In this document: positions 54,984 through 63,873 of the stretch, one piece after another
Position numbering within the stretch: position 1 is the first letter of the stretch
Layout of the letters: every line of letters begins with the position of its first letter
Origin: Phytohabitans maris
GTDB taxonomy: Bacteria; Actinomycetota; Actinomycetes; Mycobacteriales; Micromonosporaceae
Assembly (NCBI RefSeq): GCF_031085175.1
Contig: NZ_JAVHUY010000043.1
Span: forward strand, 24,029-88,028
Length of the DNA stretch: 64,000 nucleotides
Direction: 5' to 3'
The notes under the pieces: generated by a model
Databases searched by the model: none
What the model was told of the DNA's origin: nothing
The model's input: the letters and a program-made list of their open reading frames with translations, nothing else
Program-made: the position numbers and the translations under genes

Positions 54984-55993
54984 CGAACTCGCGGACCGTG
55001 GCGGTCGCCCCGCCGGCGGCGGCTCCGCGCCGGGTGCGGCTGGCCAGGTTCCGGGATCTCGCGCTGGTGCCGGCCATCCTGCTGCTGGTCGTCGTCGGCG
55101 CGGTCATCGACCCGGTCTTCCTCACCAAGGCCAACATCACCAACGTCCTCCAGCAGCAGACCGAGCTCTCCCTGCTGGTGCTGGCCGAGGCGATCATCCT
55201 GATCGCGGGCAAGTTCGACCTGTCGCTGGAGTCGACGATCGGCCTCGCCCCGGCGCTCGCGGTCGGCCTGGTCATCCCGGTCGCCAGCAACGGCCTCGGC
55301 ACCGACCTGCCGGTCGCGCTGGCCATCCCGCTGTGCCTGCTGACCGGGCTCGCGATCGGGGCGTTCAACGGCCTGCTGATCCTGCGTTTCAAGCTCTCCG
55401 CGTTCATCGTGACGCTCGGCATGCTGATCGTCCTACGTGGACTCCAGATCGGCCTGACCGGCGGCCAGAACCTCTTCGACATCCCGCAGTCCGTGCTGTA
55501 CCTGGGCAACGCCGTCTGGCTGGGGCTGCCCGCGTCGATCTGGATCTGCGGGGCGCTGTTCGCGGCGGGCATCCTGGCGCTGGGCTTCCTGCGGCACGGC
55601 CGCGCCGTGTACGCCATCGGCGGCAACGTCGACGCCGCCCGCGCGGCCGGCATCCGCACCGACCGCGTGGTCTGGATCGTGCTCATGCTGGGCGGCCTGC
55701 TGGCGGCGCTGGCCGGCCTGCTGATGACCGGCCGGCTGGGCTCGGTCGCCTCGGCCCAGGGCGACGGCATGATCTTCACCGTCTTCGCGGCCGCGGTGAT
55801 CGGCGGCGTCAGCCTGGACGGCGGCAAGGGGACGCTCTTCGGCGCGCTCTGCGGCGTGATCGTGCTCGGCCTGATCAACAACATCCTCACGCTGGGCGGC
55901 GTCTCCGCCCAGTGGATCCAGGCCATCTACGGCGCCATCATCCTGGTCGCCCTGATCCTCGCCCGCGTGACCTCCGGCAAGGCCCAGGACTGA
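54980..55993 (+). CDS. sugar ABC importer permease (RbsC-like)
   Basis: A 337-residue permease: ILIAGKFDLSLESTIGLAPA, GLLILRFKLSAFIVTLGML, AVYAIGGNVDAARAAGIRTD and GVSLDGGKGTLFGALCGVIV are the RbsC family landmarks. About ten spans are expected. A strong hairpin terminator begins four bases after the stop, so the operon ends here. Confidence 0.92.
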   Translation: MTNSRTVAVAPPAAAPRRVRLARFRDLALVPAILLLVVVGAVIDPVFLTKANITNVLQQQTELSLLVLAEAIILIAGKFDLSLESTIGLAPALAVGLVIPVASNGLGTDLPVALAIPLCLLTGLAIGAFNGLLILRFKLSAFIVTLGMLIVLRGLQIGLTGGQNLFDIPQSVLYLGNAVWLGLPASIWICGALFAAGILALGFLRHGRAVYAIGGNVDAARAAGIRTDRVVWIVLMLGGLLAALAGLLMTGRLGSVASAQGDGMIFTVFAAAVIGGVSLDGGKGTLFGALCGVIVLGLINNILTLGGVSAQWIQAIYGAIILVALILARVTSGKAQD

Positions 55994-55996
55994 CGA

Positions 55997-56044
55997 GATC
56001 GTGGTACGGATCCGCCCTCCCGGGGGCCGGTCCGTACCACGATC
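55997..56044 (+). terminator. hairpin terminator after sugar ABC operon
   Basis: GATCGTGGTACGGA pairs perfectly with TCCGTACCACGATC, a 14-bp stem with a 20-base GC-rich loop, starting four bases after the permease stop. There is no U run, which is common for high-GC actinomycetes. Confidence 0.75.
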
Positions 56045-56413
56045 TGAACGTGACGCGACGCGACGACGTCGCCAGGTGTCCGACGGGCGCGGGCGACCGG
56101 AAACGGAGATCCGGCTTGCCACAGCGTGCGCCGCTTCGATTCGGAAAGCGCAGAGCCGAACGTGCGGTGAATGACGGAGAGCGTCGGTGGGCGGTCGGAG
56201 CATCCGGCGACCACGAAAGGGTCGGCTGTCGCCGACCTGACGCCTGCTGACGTTGCGAAGCCAGGTCGAGGCGTGTTGACGCGGCGGAGCCGACCGGGCG
56301 CCGCGGCGGGCGGCGGAAAAAGATCCGGTCCGGTTGTCCAGAACCCGGTGAGCCCGTTCGTTCCTAGAGTGGAAGCTGGCGAGGGCGCCGGCACCGACCT
56401 CTGGGAGCGAGCG
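56045..56413. other. intergenic, no gene seen
   Basis: Between the terminator and the YCII gene I see no supported coding sequence and no repeat. Confidence 0.5.
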
Positions 56414-56764
56414 ATGCCCAAGTACGCAGCACTCATCTACTCGGCCGACGTCGACTGGAGCCAGCCGGAGTTCGCCGAGGCGACCAAGGAGTACAACGAG
56501 TTCGGCCAGGCGGCCGCGGCGGTCTTGCGGGGCGGCGAGGCGCTGTACCCGACGTCCAGCGCCACCACCGTCCGGGTGACCGGTGGCAAGGGCGGTGACG
56601 TGGTCACCACCGACGGGCCGTACGCGGAGACCAAGGAGGCCCTGACCGGCTTCTACCTGCTGGAATGCGCCGACCTCGACGAGGCGATCACGGTCGCGGC
56701 GAAGATCCCGGCCGCCTGGGACGGGGCCGTCGAGGTGCGGCCGGTCCTCGAGTTCGGCGCGTAG
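56414..56764 (+). CDS. YCII/DGPF-domain protein
   Basis: A 116-residue protein with YAALIYSADVDWSQPE and TTDGPYAETKEALTGFYLLE, the DGPF signature. These proteins are normally encoded next to an ECF sigma factor of the ECF42 type, as here (8 bases apart). The role is unknown; it may be a sensor or effector for the sigma factor. Confidence 0.88.
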   Translation: MPKYAALIYSADVDWSQPEFAEATKEYNEFGQAAAAVLRGGEALYPTSSATTVRVTGGKGGDVVTTDGPYAETKEALTGFYLLECADLDEAITVAAKIPAAWDGAVEVRPVLEFGA

Positions 56765-56772
56765 CGCACCGC

Positions 56773-57993
56773 ATGGCTGCCGGTGACGCGATCGCGCGCC
56801 TGGTCCGCGAGGAGGGTACCCGCGTCCTGGCCACCCTCGCCCGCGTCACCGGCAGCATCGACCTCGCGCAGGACGCGGCCCAGGACGCCGTCGTACGGGC
56901 GCTGGAGACGTGGCCGCGCGACGGCGTACCCGAGAACCCGCGCGCCTGGCTCCTGGTCACCGCGCGCCGCCGGGCGGTCGACATCATCCGGCGGGAGGCG
57001 CGGCGGGCCGGGAAGGAGGCCGAGGCGACGATGTTCGCGAGCGCCGAGCCCGACCCGCCCGAGGTGGTCCGCGACGACCTGCTGCGGCTCGTGTTCACCT
57101 GCTGCCATCCGGCGCTCTCCGTCGAGGCGCAGGTGGCGCTCGCGCTGCGCACCCTCGGCGGGCTCTCCACCGCCGAGGTCGCGCGCGGCCTGCTGGTGCC
57201 CGAGGCGACGATGGCCAAGCGCCTCACCCGCGCCAAGCAGAAGATCGCGCAGGCCGGCATCCCCTATCGGGTGCCGCCGGCCGAGCAGCTTCCGGCCCGG
57301 CTCACCGGCGTCGCCACGACGATCTACCTGATCTTCAACGAGGGGTACGCGGCCGGCGCCGGCGCGGACCTCGTGCGGGTCGCGCTCACCGCCGAGGCGG
57401 TACGGCTGGCCCGCCTGCTGGCCGAGCTGATGCCCGACGAGCCGACCGCGCTGGGGCTGCTCGCGCTGCTGTTGCTGCACGACGCCCGGCGCGGCGCCCG
57501 CCTCGACGGCGCGGGCGGGCAGGTGCTCCTCGCCGACCAGGACCGGTCGCGGTGGGACCAGGGGGCGGTCAAGGAGGGGGTCGAGCTGGTCGGCCGGGCG
57601 CTGCGCCGCACCCCCGACCGGCCCGACGGGTACGTGGTGCAGGCCGCCATCGCCGCCTGCCACGCGCTGGCCCCCAGCTACGCCGAGACCAACTGGGACG
57701 CGGTCGTCTCCTGGTACGACGTCCTGCTCACGCTGCGCGACAACCCGGTCGCCCGGCTCAACCGCGCGGTGGCGGTGGCCGAGCGGGACGGCCCGGCGGC
57801 GGGACTCGCGCTGGTCGACGCGATCGGCGGCCTCGACGGGTACCCGTGGTGGCACGCCACCCGCGCTGAGCTGCTCCACCGCGGTGGCCGGCCGGACGAG
57901 GCGCGGGCGGCGTACGAGCGGGCGATCGGGCTCGGCCTGAGCGAGCCGCAGCTGGCCCACCTCCGCCGCCGGCTGGCCGAGCTGCCCGGGTGA
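56773..57993 (+). CDS. ECF42-type RNA polymerase sigma factor with C-terminal extension
   Basis: A 406-residue sigma factor. LAQDAAQDAVVRALETW and NPRAWLLVTARRRAVDIIRR are region 2, and LSTAEVARGLLVPEATMAKR is region 4. The extension of about 200 residues (IYLIFNEGYAAGAGADLVR onwards, with TPR-like helices near the end) is typical of ECF42, which lacks a classical anti-sigma factor. It is paired with the YCII protein upstream. Confidence 0.9.
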   Translation: MAAGDAIARLVREEGTRVLATLARVTGSIDLAQDAAQDAVVRALETWPRDGVPENPRAWLLVTARRRAVDIIRREARRAGKEAEATMFASAEPDPPEVVRDDLLRLVFTCCHPALSVEAQVALALRTLGGLSTAEVARGLLVPEATMAKRLTRAKQKIAQAGIPYRVPPAEQLPARLTGVATTIYLIFNEGYAAGAGADLVRVALTAEAVRLARLLAELMPDEPTALGLLALLLLHDARRGARLDGAGGQVLLADQDRSRWDQGAVKEGVELVGRALRRTPDRPDGYVVQAAIAACHALAPSYAETNWDAVVSWYDVLLTLRDNPVARLNRAVAVAERDGPAAGLALVDAIGGLDGYPWWHATRAELLHRGGRPDEARAAYERAIGLGLSEPQLAHLRRRLAELPG

Positions 57994-58035
57994 GTCGGGA
58001 CAGCGATTAGAACATGTGTGCGATAGGGTGGGCGG

Positions 58036-58308
58036 GTGCCCGAGACCCGTACCCAGACCCGGCAGGCCACCGTCGACCGGCTGCACCGCATCGCCGACGA
58101 TCACGCCGGCGGCTACCGGCCGGGCCTGACCCGGGCGGACGCCCTCGCCGAGCTCGCCGCCACCTCGTCGGATCCCGACCTGCTGGCCGAGGCGGCGGCC
58201 GCGCACGCGATGGCTGACAACTGGTACGCGATCGTCGCGGTCGACCTGCTGATGGAGGCCGGCGCCGACGACGACCTGATCCAGCGCCACATCGCCGAGC
58301 TGGGCTGA
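58036..58308 (+). CDS. hypothetical helical protein, 90 residues
   Basis: From GTG 58036 the chain (MPETRTQTRQATVDRLHRIA start) is mainly helical: ALAELAATSSDPDLLAEAAA and AIVAVDLLMEAGADDDLI. No known domain was recognised; the repeats of short helices recall a small TPR/ankyrin-like fold, but this is weak. Confidence 0.6.
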   Translation: MPETRTQTRQATVDRLHRIADDHAGGYRPGLTRADALAELAATSSDPDLLAEAAAAHAMADNWYAIVAVDLLMEAGADDDLIQRHIAELG

Positions 58309-58324
58309 GGCCTGCCGCGGCGGG

Positions 58325-59245
58325 TCAGGTGTCCACGAAGGACGGACCGACCAGCGCCCGGAGCGCGTTGGGGAGCAGGCGGATCCGCACCGGGGTGCGG
58401 CCGTGCACCTCGCCGTCCACGTCGAGCGGCAGCGGCGGGTCGGTCTCCAGCAGCAGGTCGTCGGTGGCCAGAAACGGCGGCGCGGTGGCCCGGCGGTGCC
58501 CGGCGAGCGCCTGCCGCAGGCTCGCCGAGAGCAGCTGCCGGCGCAGCTCGCCGCCGAGCGGATAGACGTGCAGGAGCCGATCGTCCACTGTGGCGTCCCG
58601 GGTGATCGCCTGCCCGGCCTGGAAGCGCCCGTTCACGACGTTCAGCTGGTGGGTGACCACTTCGTACTCGCCGCCGTCCGCGACGATGCGGGCCCGAAAC
58701 GGGCGGTGCCAGGCCAGCCGCGCGACCGCCGTCAGCGGATACGCCGACTTGCCGATGTGCCGCTTCAGCCGCGCCGGGACCCGGAGGCCGACCTGGGCGG
58801 AGAGGCCGACGTTCGCGTGGTTGGCGAAGATGGTGTCGCCGGCCTGCCCCAGGTCGACGTCGGCCACGGCGCCCGCGGTGAGCACGCCCAGCGCGCCGGC
58901 CGGGCGGGGTGGGACGGCGAGCGCACGGGCGAAGTTGTTGGTGGTGCCGAGCGGCAGCACCCCGAGCGCGATGTCCCGGTGCGCCAGGTGCCGGGCGGCC
59001 TCGCTGACCGTGCCGTCGCCGCCGCCGGCCACGAGCAGGTCCGGGCCGAGCGCGATCGCCGAGGCCAGCGCGCCGGGCAGCTGGCCGGGGCGCTCGACCG
59101 GAAACGTGCCGAGGAGCTGGAAGTCGGCCAGCCGGTCGCGCACCACCTCGTAGAGCCGGCGGCCGCGGCGCGAGCGCGTGTTGACGACGAGGACGGTGCG
59201 CCGCTCACGGCGGATCGCCTCCTGGAGCTCGGTCTTGCTGCGCAT
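58325..59245 (-). CDS. diacylglycerol kinase-family lipid kinase (YegS/DgkB-like)
   Basis: A 306-residue lipid kinase. VLVVNTRSRRGRRLYEVV, LLVAGGGDGTVSEAARHL and LPLGTTNNFARAL are the nucleotide- and substrate-binding motifs of the family, and PLPLDVDGEVHGRTPVRIRL is the C-terminal sandwich. It phosphorylates diacylglycerol or a related lipid at the membrane surface. The ATG at 59245 starts the conserved domain. Confidence 0.9.
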   Translation of the reverse strand: MRSKTELQEAIRRERRTVLVVNTRSRRGRRLYEVVRDRLADFQLLGTFPVERPGQLPGALASAIALGPDLLVAGGGDGTVSEAARHLAHRDIALGVLPLGTTNNFARALAVPPRPAGALGVLTAGAVADVDLGQAGDTIFANHANVGLSAQVGLRVPARLKRHIGKSAYPLTAVARLAWHRPFRARIVADGGEYEVVTHQLNVVNGRFQAGQAITRDATVDDRLLHVYPLGGELRRQLLSASLRQALAGHRRATAPPFLATDDLLLETDPPLPLDVDGEVHGRTPVRIRLLPNALRALVGPSFVDT

Positions 59246-59319
59246 GCGCTCCGCCGGTCGGGGTGTGGGGTCGCGTGGCGCAACGGTACAGGGTGGCGGA
59301 AACTGGGTACCGCGGGGAC

Positions 59320-59565
59320 ATGACCAGTGAGCAGCACATGACCAGTGAGCAGCATCAGTCCGGAATCGACGAGGAGCTGCGCGAGCAGGTCGCCGTCGAC
59401 CACGTGAAGCGGGCCCTGGAGAGCGACTTCGACGACCATCCGACCGCCGAGGTCGAGCGAGCCGTCGAGGAGGCCCGCGAGCAGTACGCGGACGCGCCGG
59501 TCCGGGACTTCGTGCCCAACCTCGTCGAGCGCGACGCCCGTGACCGCCTCAAGGAGTCGCCGTAG
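59320..59565 (+). CDS. small three-helix-bundle protein, start ambiguous
   Basis: An 81-residue acidic protein. Its first residues MTSEQHMTSEQH come from an 18-bp direct repeat of the start codon region, so translation may begin at 59320 or 59338. The rest (ELREQVAVDHVKRALESDF, VERAVEEAREQYADAPV) fits the DUF3562-type three-helix dimerization domain found in actinomycetes. Function unknown. Confidence 0.6.
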   Translation: MTSEQHMTSEQHQSGIDEELREQVAVDHVKRALESDFDDHPTAEVERAVEEAREQYADAPVRDFVPNLVERDARDRLKESP

Positions 59566-59811
59566 GCCCGAGGAACCCGGCGGGCCGGGTCGCGCGGTCG
59601 GCCGCCGCGTGCCGGCCCGCCGTGCCTTCGACCTGGACACCGGTGGAGCCGAGGCCCGCTCTCGGTTGACGCCGGCCGGTACGGCACGGGTTCGATCCGA
59701 AGCATCCTGATCCGCCGCGGGCGCACACCGCCGGGGTCCCGGCCAGCGAGGCCGACCAGATATTTGATACAACTACCCCGGCGAAGCCTGGCGCCCAACG
59801 GAGGGAGGCAC

Positions 59812-60927
59812 GTGACCGACCTCGTACCCGTTGAGGCGCTGTCGGCCCTGGTGGCGCGGCTTTTCGCGGCGGCCGGCGTGCCCGCGGACGCCGCCGCCAC
59901 GGTCGCCGAGGCGCTGGTCGACGCCGACCTGCGCGGCCTCCCCTCGCACGGCAGCCATCTCGTGCCGGTCTACGTGGAGCGCCTGCGCCAGGGTTCGGTC
60001 AGCCCCCGCACCGACCCGAAGGTGCTGGTGGACACGGGTGCGATCGCCGTCCTCGACGCCGGGCACGCGCTCGGCGTGCTCACCGCCGACCACGCCATGT
60101 CGCTGGCCACCGCCAAGGCCCGCGACTACGGGATCGGGGCGGTCGCGGTCCGGCACGCGTTCCACTTCGGCGCCGCCGGCCGGTACGCGCGCGCCGCCGC
60201 CCGCGAGGGCTTCATCGGCGTCGCGACCGCCAACACCCGCCCGATGATGCCCGCGCCCGGCGGCGGGCACCCGGTCGTCGGCAACAACCCGATCGCGGTC
60301 GGCGTCCCCGCTCCCCGGGCCGCCGCCATCCGCTCCCCGGAGCGCGGCGACGCGGGCGGGGCGGCCGCCGACCCGGACGAGCCGCTGGTGCTCGACATCG
60401 CGCTCTCCGCGGCGAACATCGGCCGCATCCGCCTCGCCGCCGCCAACGGGAACGCCATCCCGGACGGCTGGGCCACCGACGCCGAAGGGCTCGCCACCAC
60501 CGACCCGGTCGCCGCGCTCGCCGGGATGCTGCTGCCGGCCGCCGGCCACAAGGGCTTCGGGCTGGCGCTCATGGTCGACGTGCTGGCCGGTGTGCTGGCC
60601 GGTGGCGGCTACGGCGAGCGGGTCAACGGCCTGTACGCGGACACCGCCCTGCCCAACGAGTGCGGTCACTTCTTCCTCGCCCTCGACGTGGCGGCCTTCG
60701 GTGAACCGGACGGGTTTGCCACCCGGCTGGCCGATCTGGAAGCCTCGGTGACCGCGCCGCCGTACGCGCCCGGCGTCGACCGGGTGCTGCTGCCCGGCCA
60801 GCGCTCGGCGCGGCGGCTGCGCGGCGCCGCCCAGCGGGGCGTACCGGTGGACCGGGGAGTGCTGGCCCGGCTCCTCGCCCTCGCCGCGGACCTGGACGTT
60901 CCCGTACCGGAAGGACTGCCGAGGTGA
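59812..60927 (+). CDS. Ldh2/malate-lactate dehydrogenase family oxidoreductase
   Basis: A 371-residue NAD(P)-dependent dehydrogenase of the type II malate/L-lactate family. DLRGLPSHGSHLVPVYVERL and VAVRHAFHFGAAGRYARAA carry the catalytic His residues, and GNNPIAVGVP and GHKGFGLALMVDVLAGVLAG the cofactor region. GTG 59812 has GGAGGGAGG before it. TTTGATACAA at 59763-59772, close to the start, could be an operator half. It is the first of four overlapping genes (dehydrogenase, cupin, RidA, amidohydrolase), so it probably oxidises a 2-hydroxy acid in a catabolic route. Confidence 0.85.
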   Translation: MTDLVPVEALSALVARLFAAAGVPADAAATVAEALVDADLRGLPSHGSHLVPVYVERLRQGSVSPRTDPKVLVDTGAIAVLDAGHALGVLTADHAMSLATAKARDYGIGAVAVRHAFHFGAAGRYARAAAREGFIGVATANTRPMMPAPGGGHPVVGNNPIAVGVPAPRAAAIRSPERGDAGGAAADPDEPLVLDIALSAANIGRIRLAAANGNAIPDGWATDAEGLATTDPVAALAGMLLPAAGHKGFGLALMVDVLAGVLAGGGYGERVNGLYADTALPNECGHFFLALDVAAFGEPDGFATRLADLEASVTAPPYAPGVDRVLLPGQRSARRLRGAAQRGVPVDRGVLARLLALAADLDVPVPEGLPR

Positions 60928-61379
60928 ACCTCTCCGAACCCGCCGCGTACTCCGGCGAGCTGCCCGACCGGGCCGCGGCCGGCGACCAAGGCGCGGCGCT
61001 GCGCCGGTTCCGCGAGATCATGGTGCAGACCGACGACCTGTCCTGGGTGGACAAGACGCTCGCCGGCCTCTCCCACAAGATGCTGTGGCGCGACGACGAG
61101 AGCGGCGCCTCGATCGCGCTGGTCCGCTTCGAGAAGGGCGCGGGCATCCCGTCCGCGCACGCGCACGCCTCCAACCAGTTCATGTTCTGCCTGAGCGGCC
61201 GGTACACGTACGAGCCGACCGGCATCACGCTCACGCCGGGCTCCTTCTACTGGAACCCGAAGGGGAGCGTGCACGGCCCGACCCGGGCGGAGGAGGAGTC
61301 GGTGCTGCTGGAGGTCTACGACGGGCCGCACTACCCGACCCAGCCGGACTGGTACACGAGCGCGGAGGACGCCCGCTGA
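60924..61379 (+). CDS. cupin-domain protein
   Basis: A 151-residue single cupin: HAHASNQFMFCLSGRYTYEP and LTPGSFYWNPKGSVHGPT are the two metal-binding cupin motifs with His, His, Glu/Gln and His. GTG overlaps the dehydrogenase stop (GTGA). It could be a small dioxygenase or isomerase in the same catabolic pathway; the substrate is unknown. Confidence 0.82.
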   Translation: MNLSEPAAYSGELPDRAAAGDQGAALRRFREIMVQTDDLSWVDKTLAGLSHKMLWRDDESGASIALVRFEKGAGIPSAHAHASNQFMFCLSGRYTYEPTGITLTPGSFYWNPKGSVHGPTRAEEESVLLEVYDGPHYPTQPDWYTSAEDAR

Positions 61380-61380
61380 G

Positions 61381-61782
61381 ATGCCGAAACAGCCGCTCGT
61401 CGCACCCGGTCTGGCCCCGCCCAACGGCCACTTCTCGCAAGCCACGGTGGCCGGGCCGGGGCGGCTCGTGTTCATCTCCGGGATGACCGCGCGCCGGGCG
61501 GACGGCACGATCGCGGGCGTCGGCGACATCACCGAGCAGACCCACCAGGTCTGCCGCAACCTCGCCGCCGCGGTCGAGGCCGCCGGCGGCACGCTCGACG
61601 ACATCGCGCGGGTCGACGTGTACGTGCGGGACATCGGTGACTTCGCGGCGATCCACGAGGTGCGCCGCCGGTACTTCACCGGCGAGCCGCCCGCGTCCAC
61701 GATGGTCGAGGTGTCCCGGTTCGTGCACGACGACTACCTGATCGAGATCAACGCGATCGCCGTGCTCGGGGGTGGGGCTTGA
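61381..61782 (+). CDS. RidA-family protein
   Basis: A 133-residue YjgF/RidA protein with GRLVFISGMTARRADGTI and VDVYVRDIGDFAAIHEVRR. Members deaminate enamine/imine intermediates or 2-aminomuconate. The substrate-binding Arg of classical RidA is not clearly placed at the C-terminus (SRFVHDDYLIEINAIAV), so an aminomuconate-deaminase-like role is possible. It starts one base after the cupin stop and overlaps the amidohydrolase. Confidence 0.85.
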   Translation: MPKQPLVAPGLAPPNGHFSQATVAGPGRLVFISGMTARRADGTIAGVGDITEQTHQVCRNLAAAVEAAGGTLDDIARVDVYVRDIGDFAAIHEVRRRYFTGEPPASTMVEVSRFVHDDYLIEINAIAVLGGGA

Positions 61783-62696
61783 GCGGCACCGGTGTCGACG
61801 TGCACACGCACCTGGCGCCGGCGCTCCCCCGCGTGTACACGGTGGACGGTCCGCCCGGCCTCGCCGACCCGGCCCGCCTCAAGCGATACCTGGACACGGC
61901 CGGGCTGGCCGGCGCGATCGTCTCGGTCCCCCCGCCGTACTACCGGCAGGACCTCACCGGCGACGACGGCGTGGAGTGGTCCGCCGCGGTCAACGCCGGC
62001 CTCGCCGCCCGCATCGAGGGGCTGCCCCGCCTGCGCGGACTGGCGTACCTCCCGCTGCACGACCCGGCGGCCGCACTGCGCGCGTACCAGACGGTCGGCG
62101 ACGGCGAGTGGGTGGGCGTGGTGGCCGGGGCCGGCGGGCGCTGCCCCTCGCTGGCCGACCCGGCCTACGAGCCGCTGTGGCGGGCGCTCGACGCGGACGG
62201 CCGGGCGCTGCTGCTGCACCCGGCCCAGTCCCCCGACTACCGGCTGGCCGACTTCTACCTGCACAACCTGCTGGGCAACCCGGTGGAGACCGCGGTCGCC
62301 GCCGCCCAGCTGGTCTTCGGCAACGTCCTGGCCCGCCACCCCGGGCTCAAGGTGGTCCTGGTCCACGGCGGCGGCGCGGTGCCCGCGCTGGCCGGCCGGT
62401 GGTCCCGCGGCGTGGAGACCGCGCGGCCCGGGGTGCCCGAGCAGGAGCTGGGGGTACGGGACGCGCTGCGCCGCTTCTGGGTGGACGCCCTGACCCACGA
62501 CGCCACGATGGCCCGGGTGCTGGTCGACGTCTTCGGCCCCGACAAGGTGCTGCTCGGCAGCGACTGGCCGTTTCCGATGGGCACCGGCGACCCGGCCGCC
62601 GCGCTGAACGCCTGCCCCGCGCTGGAAGGCGCCGGCATCCCCACGAGCGCCGGCACCACGAACGCCGCCGCCGCCTTCGGCTGGTCCGGCCCGTAG
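61779..62696 (+). CDS. amidohydrolase-family 2 protein, ACMSD-like
   Basis: A 305-residue metal-dependent TIM barrel: VDVHTHLAPALP gives HxH, ALLLHPAQSPDY and VVLVHGGGAVPAL the further His, and VLLGSDWPFPMG the catalytic Asp. The pattern resembles 2-amino-3-carboxymuconate-6-semialdehyde decarboxylase and related decarboxylases/hydrolases. Together with RidA and the cupin it suggests breakdown of an aminomuconate- or aromatic-derived compound; that is inference from gene order. It is the last gene of the operon. Confidence 0.85.
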   Translation: MSGTGVDVHTHLAPALPRVYTVDGPPGLADPARLKRYLDTAGLAGAIVSVPPPYYRQDLTGDDGVEWSAAVNAGLAARIEGLPRLRGLAYLPLHDPAAALRAYQTVGDGEWVGVVAGAGGRCPSLADPAYEPLWRALDADGRALLLHPAQSPDYRLADFYLHNLLGNPVETAVAAAQLVFGNVLARHPGLKVVLVHGGGAVPALAGRWSRGVETARPGVPEQELGVRDALRRFWVDALTHDATMARVLVDVFGPDKVLLGSDWPFPMGTGDPAAALNACPALEGAGIPTSAGTTNAAAAFGWSGP

Positions 62697-62707
62697 CCCC
62701 GGCCGGG

Positions 62708-63247
62708 TCAGCCGAGCAGCTCGCCCACCCGGGCCAGGGTCTCGCGGAGGTTGTCCGGGCCGGCGAGCTCCTGGGCGTCCGGGATGGCGAGCCAGCGCAG
62801 GTCGGCGCCGGGTTTCTCCGGGCGGGCCGCCTCCGGGGTGCCGGTAGCGAGCACGAAACGCAGGTCGGCGTGCTCGTGGGCGGGCTCGGTGGCGGACGGG
62901 GTCACCGACACCACCGCCACGTGCACCAGCCGGCCGTCGGGCCAGGGAACCAGGTCGTGCAGGCCGGTCTCCTCCCGCCCCTCGCGGAGGGCGACCGCCA
63001 GCGGCGCGGTCTCGCCCGGGTCGCCGTGGCCACCCACCTGGAGCCAGGCCCGCTGGCGGGCGTGCCAGCGCAGCAGCGCGCGCCGGGTCGGCGGATGGAC
63101 GACGACCGCGGAGGCGGTGACGTGCAGCGGGGTCGCCCGCGACCAGGGGTCGCCGGGCACCAGGTCGCGGACCCGGGCGACGTCGGCGGCCTCGGCCTCC
63201 GTGCGCGGCTCGTAGCGGTCGAGGACATCGGCGAGTGACTCCAGCAC
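62708..63247 (-). CDS. Nudix hydrolase
   Basis: A 179-residue protein with a complete Nudix box: GGHGDPGETAPLAVALREGR followed by EETGL. It hydrolyses a nucleoside diphosphate linked to another group; the substrate is not evident. It starts at GTG 63247 and is divergent from the lipoprotein gene, with a leader region that overlaps only non-coding sequence. Confidence 0.88.
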   Translation of the reverse strand: MLESLADVLDRYEPRTEAEAADVARVRDLVPGDPWSRATPLHVTASAVVVHPPTRRALLRWHARQRAWLQVGGHGDPGETAPLAVALREGREETGLHDLVPWPDGRLVHVAVVSVTPSATEPAHEHADLRFVLATGTPEAARPEKPGADLRWLAIPDAQELAGPDNLRETLARVGELLG

Positions 63248-63387
63248 CCGACCACCTTAGGCGGCTGGTCAGGTCGCCAGGACCGGGCGGGTGCAGCGCC
63301 GCCGCGTTCGTCCGGGTGATGCGGGGCGGCCCGGTCCCGCGGGGCGCCGCCGGGAACCGGGGACGGCGGGCACGACTCGCACCGGAC

Positions 63388-63873
63388 ATGAGACGCATCG
63401 CGGCGGCCGCCGCCCTCCTGCTGCTGGCGGCCTGCGACTCGGCCGGCCCCGCCGCACCGGCCGTCGTCGAGAGCCCGGCTCCCAGCGCGACGGCGGCGAG
63501 CTGCGCGGCCGGCGTACCGAGCCGGGTGCTGCCGGAGTGGGCGCGGACCGGCTTCAGTGACCCGAACCCCGCCATGCCGTACGTGCTCGGCGACCGCGGC
63601 GACATCGTGGCGATCGTCTTCGGGTACCCGCTGCGCGCGCCCAGCCAGCCGGACCGCAGCAACAAGATCCTGTGGGTCTCCCGGGTGTCGCAGGAGCCGG
63701 CCAGCCCGCTCGTGATCGACGCCCGCCTGGACGGCGGCGGCGACCCGGTCACCCGCGAGGTCTCCGGCGGCGCCGGCCCGTCGATCGTCGACCTGCCCGC
63801 GGCCGGCTGCTGGCACCTCCAGCTCACCTGGTCCGGCCACACCGACACGCTGCGCCTCACGTACGAGCGCTAA
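63388..63873 (+). CDS. small lipoprotein of unknown function
   Basis: From ATG 63388 the chain reads MRRIAAAAALLLLAAC, a signal peptide and lipobox with Cys 16, then a Pro/Ala-rich linker and a compact domain with two more Cys (ASCAAG and AAGCWHL) that may form a disulfide. The end WHLQLTWSGHTDTLRLTYER looks like beta-strands. The earlier open frame from 63235 has no signal features. The stretch from 63874 to the window end shows no supported gene. Confidence 0.75.
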   Translation: MRRIAAAAALLLLAACDSAGPAAPAVVESPAPSATAASCAAGVPSRVLPEWARTGFSDPNPAMPYVLGDRGDIVAIVFGYPLRAPSQPDRSNKILWVSRVSQEPASPLVIDARLDGGGDPVTREVSGGAGPSIVDLPAAGCWHLQLTWSGHTDTLRLTYER

